Below are positions 44,183 through 51,895 of a DNA stretch of 64,000 nucleotides, one piece after another. Below the pieces are notes generated by a model that saw nothing but the letters and a program-made list of their open reading frames with translations, searched no databases and had not been told where the DNA came from. The position numbers and the translations under genes were made by a program. This stretch comes from Bacillus sp. MM2020_4. Its GTDB lineage: Bacteria > Bacillota > Bacilli > Bacillales > Cytobacillaceae. Position 1 is the stretch's first letter; every line of letters begins with the position of its first letter. The stretch lies in assembly GCF_011250555.1 (NCBI RefSeq), contig NZ_JAANMZ010000017.1, positions 1-64,000 on the forward strand. The letters run 5' to 3'.

Positions 44183-44358
44183 ACACTTTCTCCTTTCCTT
44201 AGTACCCTATTTATAACAAACCAATGTACCAGTTATGTTACAAAAATATTAAATGTGTATCACATTTTGTCTTAATCCTCCGAAAAAGTGTCAAATCTGT
44301 GGCATAACAGTGTCTACTTTTGGGGTAATTTCGTTGTCACTACGGACATAGCACTAAG

Positions 44359-44371
44359 GGTGACAGGCACC
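44359..44371 (+). repeat. GGTGWCAGGCACC palindrome, copy 7
   Basis: GGTGACAGGCACC, followed by ATGGACA-GTGTCCAT, a second small palindrome (44376-44391). Confidence 0.85.
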
Positions 44372-44431
44372 ATTCATGGACAGTGTCCATGTAGGGCGGA
44401 CAGCTCATCATGAGCAATGAGTGGGGAATAC

Positions 44432-44468
44432 AAAAAAGGCCCCGGTTGTTGTTTCCGGTGGCCCCTTC
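44432..44468. terminator. Terminator of the 134-residue gene
   Basis: AAAAAAGGCCCCGG and CCGGTGGCCCCTT arms. On the minus strand the stem is followed by TTTTTT. Confidence 0.75.
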
Positions 44469-44484
44469 ATTCATCTTTTCCGAT

Positions 44485-44889
44485 TTATGGTAGATCCCCC
44501 ACAAGTTTCTTCTCCTCTGACACGACCTGCACTTTCTCTCGCTTGCCCATCCGTTTTTTACGCAATGGTGGAATTCTTAGGAAGGAAATCTTACTCCCTT
44601 CTTTAATCGCAAAATCCGCTAACACGTCGAAGGCATCCTCTTCTGTTAGCAATCGACCACCCTCAGCAATCGAAAGCGATCGTTCATCAAGATTAAACTC
44701 TACATTGCAATCCCGAAAATAAAAGGAAATATTTGCATTATCATCTAGTGGGATGGTTCGGTAGGGAGAGTTCTTAGTTGATTTGGGTATTAGTTGCCCT
44801 TCTTCAAATGAGCTGGTTTTGCATGTGATCTGTAATTCTTGGTTTGTAGCTTTTTTACCAATCAGGATGATGGAACTGGTGTTATTCAA
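44485..44889 (-). CDS. Unknown protein divergent from the XRE regulator
   Basis: 134 residues from TTG 44889, which has TGGAGGTCCTTTA upstream; an earlier start at 44925 has no ribosome-binding site. The sequence starts MNNTSSIILIGKKATNQELQ; the middle (NISFYFRDCNVEFNLDERSL) and the basic stretch PPLRKKRMGKREKVQ are the main features. No membrane segment, signal or known domain. The shared intergenic region with an XRE-type regulator, with TGTGCA repeats, suggests they are co-regulated. Confidence 0.55.
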   Translation of the reverse strand: MNNTSSIILIGKKATNQELQITCKTSSFEEGQLIPKSTKNSPYRTIPLDDNANISFYFRDCNVEFNLDERSLSIAEGGRLLTEEDAFDVLADFAIKEGSKISFLRIPPLRKKRMGKREKVQVVSEEKKLVGDLP

Positions 44890-44990
44890 ATAAAGGACCT
44901 CCATTAATTTACAATTATCGAACATTATTATTCGACAATACTATTCATTTTCCTGCACGCCCCCTATCCAATAGAATCCTTTTTCAAAGG

Positions 44991-45048
44991 GTGTGCACGT
45001 TTTTCACAATCATCAATGTGCACAACTGTCACATTTGGTCTTTGCACA
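44991..45048. promoter_or_regulatory. Three TGTGCA operator candidates
   Basis: TGTGCA at 44992 and 45017 and its complement TGCACA at 45043, spaced 25 and 26 bases, immediately upstream of the XRE gene. Candidate binding sites for that regulator. Confidence 0.45.
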
Positions 45049-45099
45049 CTTTTAAACCGTTAAGTTAAAAACATCAATGTTATGACGGCGGTGAAAAGG

Positions 45100-45513
45100 A
45101 TGTCTTTATCGAAAAAATTAAGGGAACTGCGCGACAAGCAAAACTGGTCGCAGGAAACACTGGCTAACATGATGAACATGCACCGTTCGACAGTCAGTCG
45201 TTATGAAACAGGGAAAGCGATACCGAATTACCAAACAGTTATTCGTTTTGCGGAAGTATATAATGTAGAGAAGGACTACCTGGTGGAAGAGCTTGATCAG
45301 TTGCTGCCAAACGTTGAGGCCCCCGGATTTGTGCTGAAGGAAAATCCGGAGGATCCGGACATTGGACTGATTTTGAAGCTTGTGGAACTGGAACCGGAAT
45401 TAAAAAAGGCTCTTGTTGACCTTTCCCTCATCGGTCCGAAACGCAGGAGTTTTTATGCAGACTGTATTGTAAACTTTATTAAGTTAGATAAACGTCATAA
45501 GGACAAAATGTAA
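45100..45513 (+). CDS. XRE-family transcriptional regulator
   Basis: 137 residues. N-terminal HTH_3 domain (about 1-60: LRELRDKQNWSQETLANMMNMHRSTVSRYETGKAIPNYQTVIRFAEVYNV) and a C-terminal half without a known domain (LILKLVELEPELKKALVDLS). The start is ATG 45100, with GGTGAAAAGG directly upstream; ATG 45082 lacks a ribosome-binding site. Like many SinR/Xre-type proteins it may repress its own gene and the divergent gene at 44485-44889. Confidence 0.9.
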   Translation: MSLSKKLRELRDKQNWSQETLANMMNMHRSTVSRYETGKAIPNYQTVIRFAEVYNVEKDYLVEELDQLLPNVEAPGFVLKENPEDPDIGLILKLVELEPELKKALVDLSLIGPKRRSFYADCIVNFIKLDKRHKDKM

Positions 45514-45518
45514 CATCG

Positions 45519-45555
45519 AAGAAGCCGCTGACACATGTTCAGCGGCTTCTTTTTA
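45519..45555 (+). terminator. Terminator of the XRE gene
   Basis: AAGAAGCCGCTGA / TCAGCGGCTTCTT with a 7-base loop, followed by TTT. Confidence 0.9.
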
Positions 45556-45615
45556 AAAAAACAGGGGGGTTTTTTACTAGTTTTCCCGGGCCGCTGATTT
45601 TTATACTTTCTCTTT

Positions 45616-45644
45616 ATAAAAAAAATCCGGCAATGGCTGCCGGA
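45616..45644 (-). terminator. Terminator of the ssbB operon
   Basis: On the minus strand TCCGGCAGCCATTGCCGGA followed by TTTTTTTT. It lies 130 bases past the stop of the small coiled-coil gene. Confidence 0.8.
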
Positions 45645-45774
45645 CGGAAAAATGAGGATGATAACGGAGGCGTGCTTGATTTTCTCTAACAACCGGAACC
45701 AGTGCGAGGGAAGTCTTTTCAAAAAACAATTCATGAAGCAGATCTGTGGTGTATTTGGTCGAGTAATCCAGGAT

Positions 45775-45999
45775 TCAAAGGTGTATGGGAAATTTGTTTG
45801 CAGATTCGTGCGGGTATCTGGAGTAGATTTGAATGGGGCCACGTTCCTTGTTCTCTAGTTGCTGCTCTCTTATAAGCCATTCCAATTGACTGACGCGTTT
45901 CTGCAGGCTGTCGACATTTTTATTGGCCTTTCCCACCATTTTAATTAAGCTTTCCAGCAGTTGCTCCAGGTTGTTGACAGCGTCATCATTAATTTCCAA
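45775..45999 (-). CDS. Small coiled-coil protein in the ssbB operon
   Basis: 74 residues from TTG 45999, preceded by AAAAAGGAGGAAATGCCAG within the end of ssbB; an upstream ATG at 46038 has no such site. The sequence [42 protein letters not shown] is a clear coiled coil. It overlaps ssbB by 11 bases, so it is coupled to it. Position recalls the ywpG gene next to ywpH(ssbB) in B. subtilis, but I cannot claim homology. Confidence 0.6.
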   Translation of the reverse strand: MEINDDAVNNLEQLLESLIKMVGKANKNVDSLQKRVSQLEWLIREQQLENKERGPIQIYSRYPHESANKFPIHL

Positions 46000-46360
46000 C
46001 TGGCATTTCCTCCTTTTTGGGCTCAGGCGAAGCATCATGTGGTTTGGCGCTCAGGAAACGGACCGTTTCAGCCACCACCTCTGTAACATACACCCTTTTG
46101 CCTTCTTTGTTATCATAATGGCGGGTTTGGAGTCTGCCCGTAATCCCGATAACTGATCCTTTTCGACAATAGTGGCACGTATTTTCCGCGGCCTTCCGCC
46201 ATAATGTGCACGGTACAAAATCGGCCTCAATTTCACCATTATGGTTGCGAAAGTGGCGATTTACTGCCAGCGATATTTGTGATACAGCCGTCCCATCCGG
46301 CGTCTTTTTTAATTCCGGATCCCGCGTCAGCCGACCAACAAGTGTAACCTGATTTATCAT
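45989..46360 (-). CDS. ssbB: Single-stranded DNA-binding protein SsbB (competence type)
   Basis: 123 residues with an OB fold: [65 protein letters not shown]. It lacks the acidic DDDLPF tail of SsbA, as in B. subtilis SsbB (YwpH), which protects incoming DNA during transformation. In B. subtilis this gene is ComK-activated; here an AAAA/TTTT-rich stretch is present upstream (about 46480-46515) but I could not define a proper ComK box. Divergent from ywpF, as in B. subtilis. Confidence 0.92.
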   Translation of the reverse strand: MINQVTLVGRLTRDPELKKTPDGTAVSQISLAVNRHFRNHNGEIEADFVPCTLWRKAAENTCHYCRKGSVIGITGRLQTRHYDNKEGKRVYVTEVVAETVRFLSAKPHDASPEPKKEEMPVGN

Positions 46361-46572
46361 TCTTTCAACTCCTTTTTCTTTGATGGTTCTATCATAGTCC
46401 CAAGGTCTGATTGTTGTAAAATAGCGATAATGCGTTTATCAGCGTGGTTTTTGTCAAAGACTGCCGGTTATCACCCCTTTTTTTGTCAAAAAATAGGGAC
46501 TTTTTTCACATAAGGCAGTTTCTGCAAATTTCAACAAATATTTTTCGACATTTGTTTTTCTGTCGCGTATGT

Positions 46573-46578
46573 TATAAT
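46573..46578 (+). promoter_or_regulatory. -10 box for ywpF
   Basis: TATAAT, 26 bases upstream of the ywpF start, in a gap of 244 bases shared with the divergent ssbB. Confidence 0.5.
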
Positions 46579-46604
46579 TTAGGAAAAATAAACAGGAGGC
46601 TGCT

Positions 46605-47036
46605 ATGAAATCGTTTAAGTTGTACTCATTGGATGTCGTTGGCGATCATTCTTCTGTCGAGGTGCCATTAGTAGATGGCTTGATTTTAAATAAGGAGGAC
46701 GAACACTCCACCTGGCTGCTCGAGGCGTATACAAACATGTCCCTCTATGATTATTTTAAAAAAATTTCCGAGCAGAATCAGGATATTATTGTGGAAGCGG
46801 TGATCACGAAGAAGGAGAACGCTCCGGCCTATTTTCAAACCAAGATTTCCTCTCTGCTTAAGTTTGAAAACTACATTAGCGTCTTGTTTGAAGGCCATTT
46901 GCGCCGCAATAAAAGCGATTATTCCGAGCTCCTGCTCGACAATTTGATGCAAAAGGGGCTGGAAGGCGAAGATCTCCTCAGGGAATTCAAGGAAAAGATA
47001 AAGAGCAAACCAAAAATTAAAGTAAAAAATCCTTAA
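46605..47036 (+). CDS. ywpF: YwpF-like protein
   Basis: 143 residues. It begins MKSFKLYSLDVVGDHSSVEV and includes LILNKEDEHSTWLLEAYTN and YDYFKKISEQNQDIIVEAVITKKENAPAYFQ, matching the YwpF family of unknown function. The position, divergent from ssbB, agrees with B. subtilis. The start has CAGGAGGCTGCT upstream. Confidence 0.85.
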   Translation: MKSFKLYSLDVVGDHSSVEVPLVDGLILNKEDEHSTWLLEAYTNMSLYDYFKKISEQNQDIIVEAVITKKENAPAYFQTKISSLLKFENYISVLFEGHLRRNKSDYSELLLDNLMQKGLEGEDLLREFKEKIKSKPKIKVKNP

Positions 47037-47069
47037 TCTGTTTGCTAGACATTCGTTCGACAAAAGCCG

Positions 47070-47091
47070 CCAGTCCTCGGACTGGTTTTTT
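47070..47091 (+). terminator. Terminator of ywpF
   Basis: CCAGTCC / GGACTGG with a 2-base loop, followed by TTTTTT; very tight hairpin. Confidence 0.75.
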
Positions 47092-47192
47092 CTTTTGGAT
47101 AAAATTCGGGGGATTATTTACATTTTTGTTGATTTTCTGCCAATTATTGTGATATTAATAGTATTGGTAAATTTTTATATAAAGGGGGAAAC

Positions 47193-47462
47193 ATGTTGAA
47201 AGGATCATTTGGACTTATCATCGGTATTATAATTGCTATTTTTTTATACCTTGATGCGCCGAAGCACAATAAAAGTCGCTGGCTTTGGGCTATTTTAGGT
47301 TTTTTCTTTGGCCCCATTGCCTTAGGGATTTATTTCATTCGAACAGGACGCAAAGTTCTCGGCTGGATTATAACCATCGTATCCATACTGCTTTACATCA
47401 TAATCATCGTCTCTATTATTTTACTAGTAGTAGCATTAGTAGCAACCGGCGGCGAATTCTAA
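47193..47462 (+). CDS. Small three-helix membrane protein
   Basis: 89 residues with helices at about 4-20, 28-48 (LWAILGFFFGPIALGIYFI) and 55-85. Ends with ATGGEF. No family is recognised. AAAGGGGGAAAC precedes the start. A GGTGTCAGGCACC palindrome begins 2 bases after its stop codon. Confidence 0.65.
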   Translation: MLKGSFGLIIGIIIAIFLYLDAPKHNKSRWLWAILGFFFGPIALGIYFIRTGRKVLGWIITIVSILLYIIIIVSIILLVVALVATGGEF

Positions 47463-47464
47463 AG

Positions 47465-47525
47465 GGTGTCAGGCACCATTTGAGCACTTGCCACTGTCAA
47501 TACCGTATAAAGGGTGTCAGGCACC
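47465..47525 (+). repeat. Two GGTGWCAGGCACC palindromes (copies 8 and 9)
   Basis: GGTGTCAGGCACC at 47465 and 47513, exactly 48 bases apart, the same spacing as the pair inside the SNF2 gene. Confidence 0.88.
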
Positions 47526-47554
47526 AAGAAATAGCCGCCTGCCACCCTTTCTTT

Positions 47555-47923
47555 TTATTCGTCTTTGTTGTCTGCGTCGTTTCTGTCGATGTCATCCTCG
47601 ATGATGTCTTCTCTTGGTGTATTGTTGTCCTTACCCGGGTCTTTGTCGGTATCCGTATTTTTGTCTTCTGACTCTGGATAGTGATGATCGTTGTTCAAGT
47701 TGTTGTTCCGATCGAAGTTATCGTTCAAATTGTTATTCCGATTGAAGTTATCATTCAAGTCGTTGTTCCGATCGAAATTATCATTTAAATCATTGTCCGC
47801 CGGTGTGTTCACATTATTATTTGTTGGTGGTGGCGGATTTTGATCATCATTATTGTTACAGCCAACAAGCAGCACCCCGGATAGGACAGAACCTGCGAGT
47901 AATAAAAATAACTTTCTCTTCAA
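47555..47923 (-). CDS. Lipoprotein with Asn/Asp-rich decapeptide repeats
   Basis: 122 residues from TTG 47923 (GAAAGGGG 8 bases upstream); earlier starts would run into fabZ terminator sequence. Signal peptide with lipobox LLVGC (C23). The mature part is low-complexity: about four decapeptide repeats of the form LNDNFDRNN(N/D), mirrored by 30-base DNA repeats at 47690-47800, and an acidic Lys/Asp tail. It should be outer-face and disordered; spore or cell-surface function is unknown. Repeat number may vary between strains. Confidence 0.7.
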   Translation of the reverse strand: MKRKLFLLLAGSVLSGVLLVGCNNNDDQNPPPPTNNNVNTPADNDLNDNFDRNNDLNDNFNRNNNLNDNFDRNNNLNNDHHYPESEDKNTDTDKDPGKDNNTPREDIIEDDIDRNDADNKDE

Positions 47924-48024
47924 GCGAAAAGCCCCTTTCACTAAATAATTGACCGCTGAGATGTAATGGTCTGTTTTTAGCTTCCCCACTGTGAAAAAAT
48001 TGTTGACAGGAACATTTATCCACG

Positions 48025-48058
48025 AAAAAAACGACCAGGATCGAGATCCCAGTCGTTT
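48025..48058. terminator. Terminator of fabZ
   Basis: AAACGAC-CAGGATC-GA-GATCCCAG-TCGTTT, almost a perfect palindrome, 8 bases past the fabZ stop. Confidence 0.8.
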
Positions 48059-48066
48059 ATCCAACA

Positions 48067-48501
48067 TTATTCTTTTTTGTCCCCTAACGCAAACGTGATT
48101 TCTGCTTCACAAGCAACCTCGCCATCAACGGTCGCAACGGCTTTGCCTTTGCCGATCGGCCCGCGGATCCGCACCATTTCTACTTCAAGGCGAAGCTGGT
48201 CGCCGGGTTTTACTTGCCTTTTAAAGCGGCAATTGTCAATTCCTGCAAAAAAAGCTAAGCGGCCGCGATTTTCTTCCTTTTTCAAAACGGCGACTGCCCC
48301 TACCTGCGCAAGAGCTTCCACGATTAAAACACCCGGCATGACAGGATAATCCGGAAAGTGGCCATTGAAAAATTCCTCGTTGGCAGAAACGTTTTTAATT
48401 CCAACAGCTCGTTTTCCTTCCTCCACCTCTAAAATACGGTCAACCAATAAAAACGGATAGCGGTGCGGAATAATTTCTTTAATTTGTTCAATATCAAGCA
48501 T
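48067..48501 (-). CDS. fabZ: 3-hydroxyacyl-ACP dehydratase FabZ
   Basis: Dehydrates (3R)-hydroxyacyl-ACP in fatty acid elongation. 144 residues from ATG 48501, which has AGTAGGAGG at the right distance; a longer frame starts at 48564 without one. Hot-dog fold with the catalytic His in [15 protein letters not shown] and Glu in [20 protein letters not shown]. Present in the same relative place (after mbl) as in B. subtilis. Confidence 0.96.
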   Translation of the reverse strand: MLDIEQIKEIIPHRYPFLLVDRILEVEEGKRAVGIKNVSANEEFFNGHFPDYPVMPGVLIVEALAQVGAVAVLKKEENRGRLAFFAGIDNCRFKRQVKPGDQLRLEVEMVRIRGPIGKGKAVATVDGEVACEAEITFALGDKKE

Positions 48502-48611
48502 GTAATTAGTACCTCCTACTAGGAACAAGTATTTACCCCTTATTCTACTATTAATGATAGACAAAAGGAAAGGGCAATCCGGGTCCCTTCCCTATTTTTC
48601 CTGTATTACCG

Positions 48612-48923
48612 CTATTTCTTATCCACTAAATCAAGTATATGCGTCCATGTTGACTCTTTAAACACATCTGCCATTTTTCCGCCGCCGAGCACGCCGTACC
48701 CCACAGCCGCACCAGCTACCACACTGACAAAGATGAAAACAACCAAAAGCAGCAAACGAAGCCAAATGGGAATCATGCGAATTCGGATGCGTTTAGTTGG
48801 ACTTGGAACGGCATCCGCCTTTTCCACATTCACTAGTCTTTTTTCGTGGTCAGCATCGTGGTTACCTTTTTTATATTCTTCTCTCGTCCTTGCTTGCTGC
48901 TGGTTTAGATTATCTGCAGACAT
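48612..48923 (-). CDS. EpuA-like / 'RNA polymerase beta subunit'-annotated small membrane protein
   Basis: 103 residues: a charged N-terminus, one membrane helix (about 53-78, LRLLLLVVFIFVSVVAGAAVGYGVLG) and a short external tail (MADVFKESTWTHILDLV). This matches the EpuA/PF11772 family that databases often call 'DNA-directed RNA polymerase subunit beta'; it is not a polymerase subunit by sequence. Its role is unknown. A weak stem (GGAAGGG/CCCTTTCC, about 48562-48590) may end its transcript before fabZ. Confidence 0.78.
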   Translation of the reverse strand: MSADNLNQQQARTREEYKKGNHDADHEKRLVNVEKADAVPSPTKRIRIRMIPIWLRLLLLVVFIFVSVVAGAAVGYGVLGGGKMADVFKESTWTHILDLVDKK

Positions 48924-49138
48924 TCCTTATTCCCCTTTAACCGAATTCCGTTCGGATCACAAGTTTACTTCCTATTATATCCTAATTATTTTATAAAAAT
49001 TTCTTTACAAAAAGTCCATTTTCTCTATTATAAAAAATTATTCACGATAACACATTAATATTTTACAGAAAAAAGTCAATTCTTGCAAAAAAGGATAGAT
49101 TTTTGGCGAAAAATTGATGATCGGACCCAGGGTCCAGC
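48924..49138. other. AT-rich gap upstream of the EpuA-like gene
   Basis: No gene seen. In B. subtilis flhO and flhP stand between mbl and fabZ; nothing resembling them is found here. Confidence 0.5.
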
Positions 49139-49190
49139 CAAAAAAAGCCCAATGAGCGAGGCTTGTCCTGCCTGCTACATTGGACTTTTT
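49139..49190 (-). terminator. Terminator of mbl
   Basis: AAAAAAGCCCAATG and CATTGGACTTTTT arms with a loop of about 24 bases; in minus-strand reading a T-tract follows. Confidence 0.7.
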
Positions 49191-49294
49191 ATATGGTAAG
49201 ATGTCCTACGACCCAAATCAAGAAGATTGTTGTCGAACATCATTTACCAATCCGAACTCCTCTTAGGAGCCAGATTTACTTTTCCAAAAAAGGT

Positions 49295-50296
49295 TTACCC
49301 TAATTTCCGATTAGGAATGCGGTCGATATTATCCAGCATGATCCCGGTGCCTATTGCCACACAGTCCATTGGATTTTCCGCAACAAGCACAGGTACCTTC
49401 AGCTCTTCTGCAAGCAGCATGTCGATGCCGTGCAGCAATGCGCCGCCGCCAGTTAAAATGACGCCGCGGTCAATGATGTCAGCTGAAAGCTCTGGTGGTG
49501 TGCGCTCAAGAACGCTTTTTGCCGCCTGAACGATCACAGCAACTGATTCTCTTAATGCGCCTTCGATTTCTTCAGAACGAACTGTAATCGTGCGCGGTAG
49601 ACCACTCACCATGTCACGGCCGCGGATTTCCATTTCCTCCGAACGAGAACCTGGGAATACGGTGCCGATATTGATTTTAATATTTTCAGACGTGCGCTCA
49701 CCGATCAACAGCTTGTACTCGCGCTTGATGTAGTTGAGAATTTCCATGTCAAACTTGTCGCCGGCCATTTTGATGGAGGAAGAAGTCACGATATCGCCCA
49801 TTGAAAGCACAGCAACGTCCGTTGTTCCTCCCCCGATGTCTACTACCATATTTCCGCTTGGCTGGAAGATGTCCATTCCAGCACCAATTGCTGCCACTTT
49901 TGGCTCTTCTTCAAGGTAAATCTTTTTGCCGCCGCTTTTTTCAGCAGCTTCCTTAATAGCCTTTTGCTCAACACTTGTAATGTTCGTTGGGCAGCAGATT
50001 AAAATGCGCGGCTTCGATAAAAAGCCCTTAACGTTTAGTTTATTAATAAAATGCTTTAACATTGCTTCTGTTACATCAAAATCTGCAATCACGCCGTCTT
50101 TTAACGGGCGGATGGCGACGATGTTTCCTGGTGTCCGGCCAACCATGCGGCGAGCTTCCTCACCTACAGCTAAAACGCGGTTTGAATTTTTATCAATTGC
50201 CACGACGGAAGGTTCATTCAGCACAATTCCACGGCCTTTTACGTGAATTAGCACGTTGGCCGTTCCTAAGTCAATTCCAATATCCCTTGCAAACAT
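49295..50296 (-). CDS. mbl: Rod-shape actin-like protein Mbl
   Basis: 333 residues, the same length as B. subtilis Mbl, from ATG 50296 (AAGGAGGAACGAAAAAAGA upstream). Phosphate-1 loop DIGIDLGTANV, phosphate-2 VVDIGGGTTDVAVLS, adenosine loop ILTGGGALLHG. It forms membrane-bound filaments that guide cylindrical wall synthesis. It follows spoIIID by about 175 bases, the B. subtilis order. Confidence 0.95.
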   Translation of the reverse strand: MFARDIGIDLGTANVLIHVKGRGIVLNEPSVVAIDKNSNRVLAVGEEARRMVGRTPGNIVAIRPLKDGVIADFDVTEAMLKHFINKLNVKGFLSKPRILICCPTNITSVEQKAIKEAAEKSGGKKIYLEEEPKVAAIGAGMDIFQPSGNMVVDIGGGTTDVAVLSMGDIVTSSSIKMAGDKFDMEILNYIKREYKLLIGERTSENIKINIGTVFPGSRSEEMEIRGRDMVSGLPRTITVRSEEIEGALRESVAVIVQAAKSVLERTPPELSADIIDRGVILTGGGALLHGIDMLLAEELKVPVLVAENPMDCVAIGTGIMLDNIDRIPNRKLG

Positions 50297-50465
50297 TCTT
50301 TTTTCGTTCCTCCTTGGAGACAAAATCCACATACTTTTCCTAATTGTCTATTCTACCATATTCATTAAAATTTCCATAACGATTTAATAAAAATACGTAG
50401 ACTTTTGTGGAAATGTGTCGGTAGAGGAGGAATTTTTTTAAAAGTGGTACTGTTTGAAGAAAAAA

Positions 50466-50486
50466 AGGCTGTTTATTTAACAGCCT
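50466..50486 (-). terminator. Terminator inside the 3' end of spoIIID
   Basis: AGGCTGTT / AACAGCCT with a 5-base loop, followed by TTTTTTT on the minus strand. The spoIIID stop codon lies in the hairpin, so the hairpin overlaps the last codons. Confidence 0.85.
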
Positions 50487-50745
50487 CCCCTTCCTTTTCT
50501 TCTTTTTGATATTTCATTTTTGTCGCCTCTCCACCCCTGAGATGACGGATCGATTTATGATAATCTAGAATTTCTTTAACCTCGTTTGCCAGCTCTGGAT
50601 TAATTTCAGGAAGTCTCTCTGTTAGATCCTTATGGACTGTACTTTTGGATACGCCAAACTCCTTCGCAATCACGCGAACCGTTTTCCTCGTCTCCACGAT
50701 ATACTTTCCAATCTTGATAGTTCTCTCTTTGATGTAATCGTGCAC
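50473..50745 (-). CDS. spoIIID: Mother-cell sporulation regulator SpoIIID
   Basis: 90 residues, typical for SpoIIID. HTH with IAKEFGVSKSTVHKDLTERLPEIN and the basic C-terminus (RHLRGGEATKMKYQ) that contacts DNA. It activates or represses many sigma-E genes in the mother cell. Start GTG 50745, with GGGAGGGCGAGAGT upstream. Followed by mbl. Confidence 0.96.
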   Translation of the reverse strand: MHDYIKERTIKIGKYIVETRKTVRVIAKEFGVSKSTVHKDLTERLPEINPELANEVKEILDYHKSIRHLRGGEATKMKYQKEEKEGEAVK

Positions 50746-51370
50746 ACTCTCGCCCTCCCTAATATGGATGTGAGTAGTGTGAAATGAGACCCGCTTATCA
50801 CTTCGACGAATACTGCTTCCGCACAGTTATAAAGGTGTGTGTTGTGTAAATGGTGCCTGTCACCGTTTACACTATTGCTGTCTCCTAAATGGTGCCTGTC
50901 ACCATTAGTACTATTTACACCATGCGGCAGAAAGTATTACCCTTCTGACAATACAATGAATAATCATGTCTCCGACTGAATGCCCGCTAATTTCAAACGA
51001 CTCTTCACCTCAAACACTCTCTTTGTAAAGGTTTGTAACCATTTTATTAGCTTGGATACGGGTTTATGCACAAAATCCACAATCGGGACAAGGGTGTTCG
51101 TCGGATCTTTTGAAAATAGGACAATTTCACTTTTTTCGACATTCGGGGGAATGCACGTGTCCCAAGGGGTTTCTCGAGGAAATCGTCTGCGGATGTCGTT
51201 ATTTCCCGAGAAATTTGTCGAGCGAAAAAATGATTTTAAACCACTTAATATCAGTATTTCTGGTTCAAACTCGCCTAATATGAGGCAAATTTCGATTCCT
51301 TTTCAGCAAGCTTCAGCACATTTCAAGTATAATGGGAGAAAATAAATGTTCATCAGAAAGGATCATCCCT
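50746..51370. other. Gene-poor gap holding two repeats
   Basis: Two GGTGWCAGGCACC copies (50852-50864 and 50891-50903) lie here. A 121-codon plus-strand frame at 50980-51345 has no ribosome-binding site or recognisable content and is not called. Confidence 0.5.
50852..50903 (-). repeat. Two GGTGWCAGGCACC palindromes (copies 10 and 11)
   Basis: GGTGCCTGTCACC at 50852 and 50891. Both are followed by a TACTATT/ACACTATT stretch, the same kind of sequence that follows the copy inside the SNF2 gene. Confidence 0.88.
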
Positions 51371-51697
51371 ATGACACCTTTTACAGCAGCAGTAGTGGAA
51401 ATTATTCAAAACATACCAGAAGGTAAGATTATGACTTATGGACAGATCGCCGGGCTTGCCGGAAGCCCTCGTGCAGCCCGCCAGGTCGTCCGCATCCTTC
51501 ATTCCATGAGTCAGAAACACCACCTACCCTGGCACCGGGTCATCAATGCTAAGGGTCAAATTGCCATTCAGGAGGACGATTCCTACAATGAGCAGTGGAT
51601 GTCGCTTGAAGCGGAGGGTGTCCAGGTAGGGTTGAACGGAGTAATCGATTTGCGGAGATATCAGTGGCATCCCGAGCAGGTTTTTATCGAAGAATAA
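51371..51697 (+). CDS. Alkyltransferase-like (ATL) DNA-binding protein
   Basis: 108 residues from ATG 51371 (AGAAAGGATCATCCCT upstream). The MGMT/Ogt fold is present with the helix-turn-helix TYGQIAGLAGSPRAARQVVRIL, but the active-site PCHRV is PWHRV: the alkyl-accepting cysteine is replaced by tryptophan. This is the hallmark of ATL proteins, which bind O6-alkylguanine and flag it for nucleotide excision repair. It is a single gene downstream of repeats. Confidence 0.92.
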   Translation: MTPFTAAVVEIIQNIPEGKIMTYGQIAGLAGSPRAARQVVRILHSMSQKHHLPWHRVINAKGQIAIQEDDSYNEQWMSLEAEGVQVGLNGVIDLRRYQWHPEQVFIEE

Positions 51698-51837
51698 GCT
51701 AGGGTGGGAAACCTAACGTGAAGAATAAATCCCGAAAGGTGACAAGTAAATCTCCAAAACCCGAGAGTAAATTGTTCAAAGTGGACAGGAAAGTGGTTAG
51801 CCGCTTACTACTGTCCTTTCAGTCGGCCCAAATAACA

Positions 51838-51888
51838 AAAGGCCCCGCTAGTGGTGTAGCTAACACTACCACCACTAGCAAGGCCCCG
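51838..51888 (-). terminator. Terminator of the transpeptidase gene
   Basis: Long stem GCTAGTGGTGTAGC / CTACCACCACTAGC with GGCC extensions; on the minus strand it is followed by TTTTGTTATT. Confidence 0.8.
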
Positions 51889-51895
51889 CTGAACA

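Noticed and set aside
46480-46515. ComK box upstream of ssbB
   Set aside because: AAAAAA and TTTTTT runs are present but not in the paired AAAA-N5-TTTT arrangement needed; not called.
50980-51345. 121-codon plus-strand frame before the ATL gene
   Set aside because: No ribosome-binding site, no recognisable domain, overlaps the ATL leader region; treated as non-coding.
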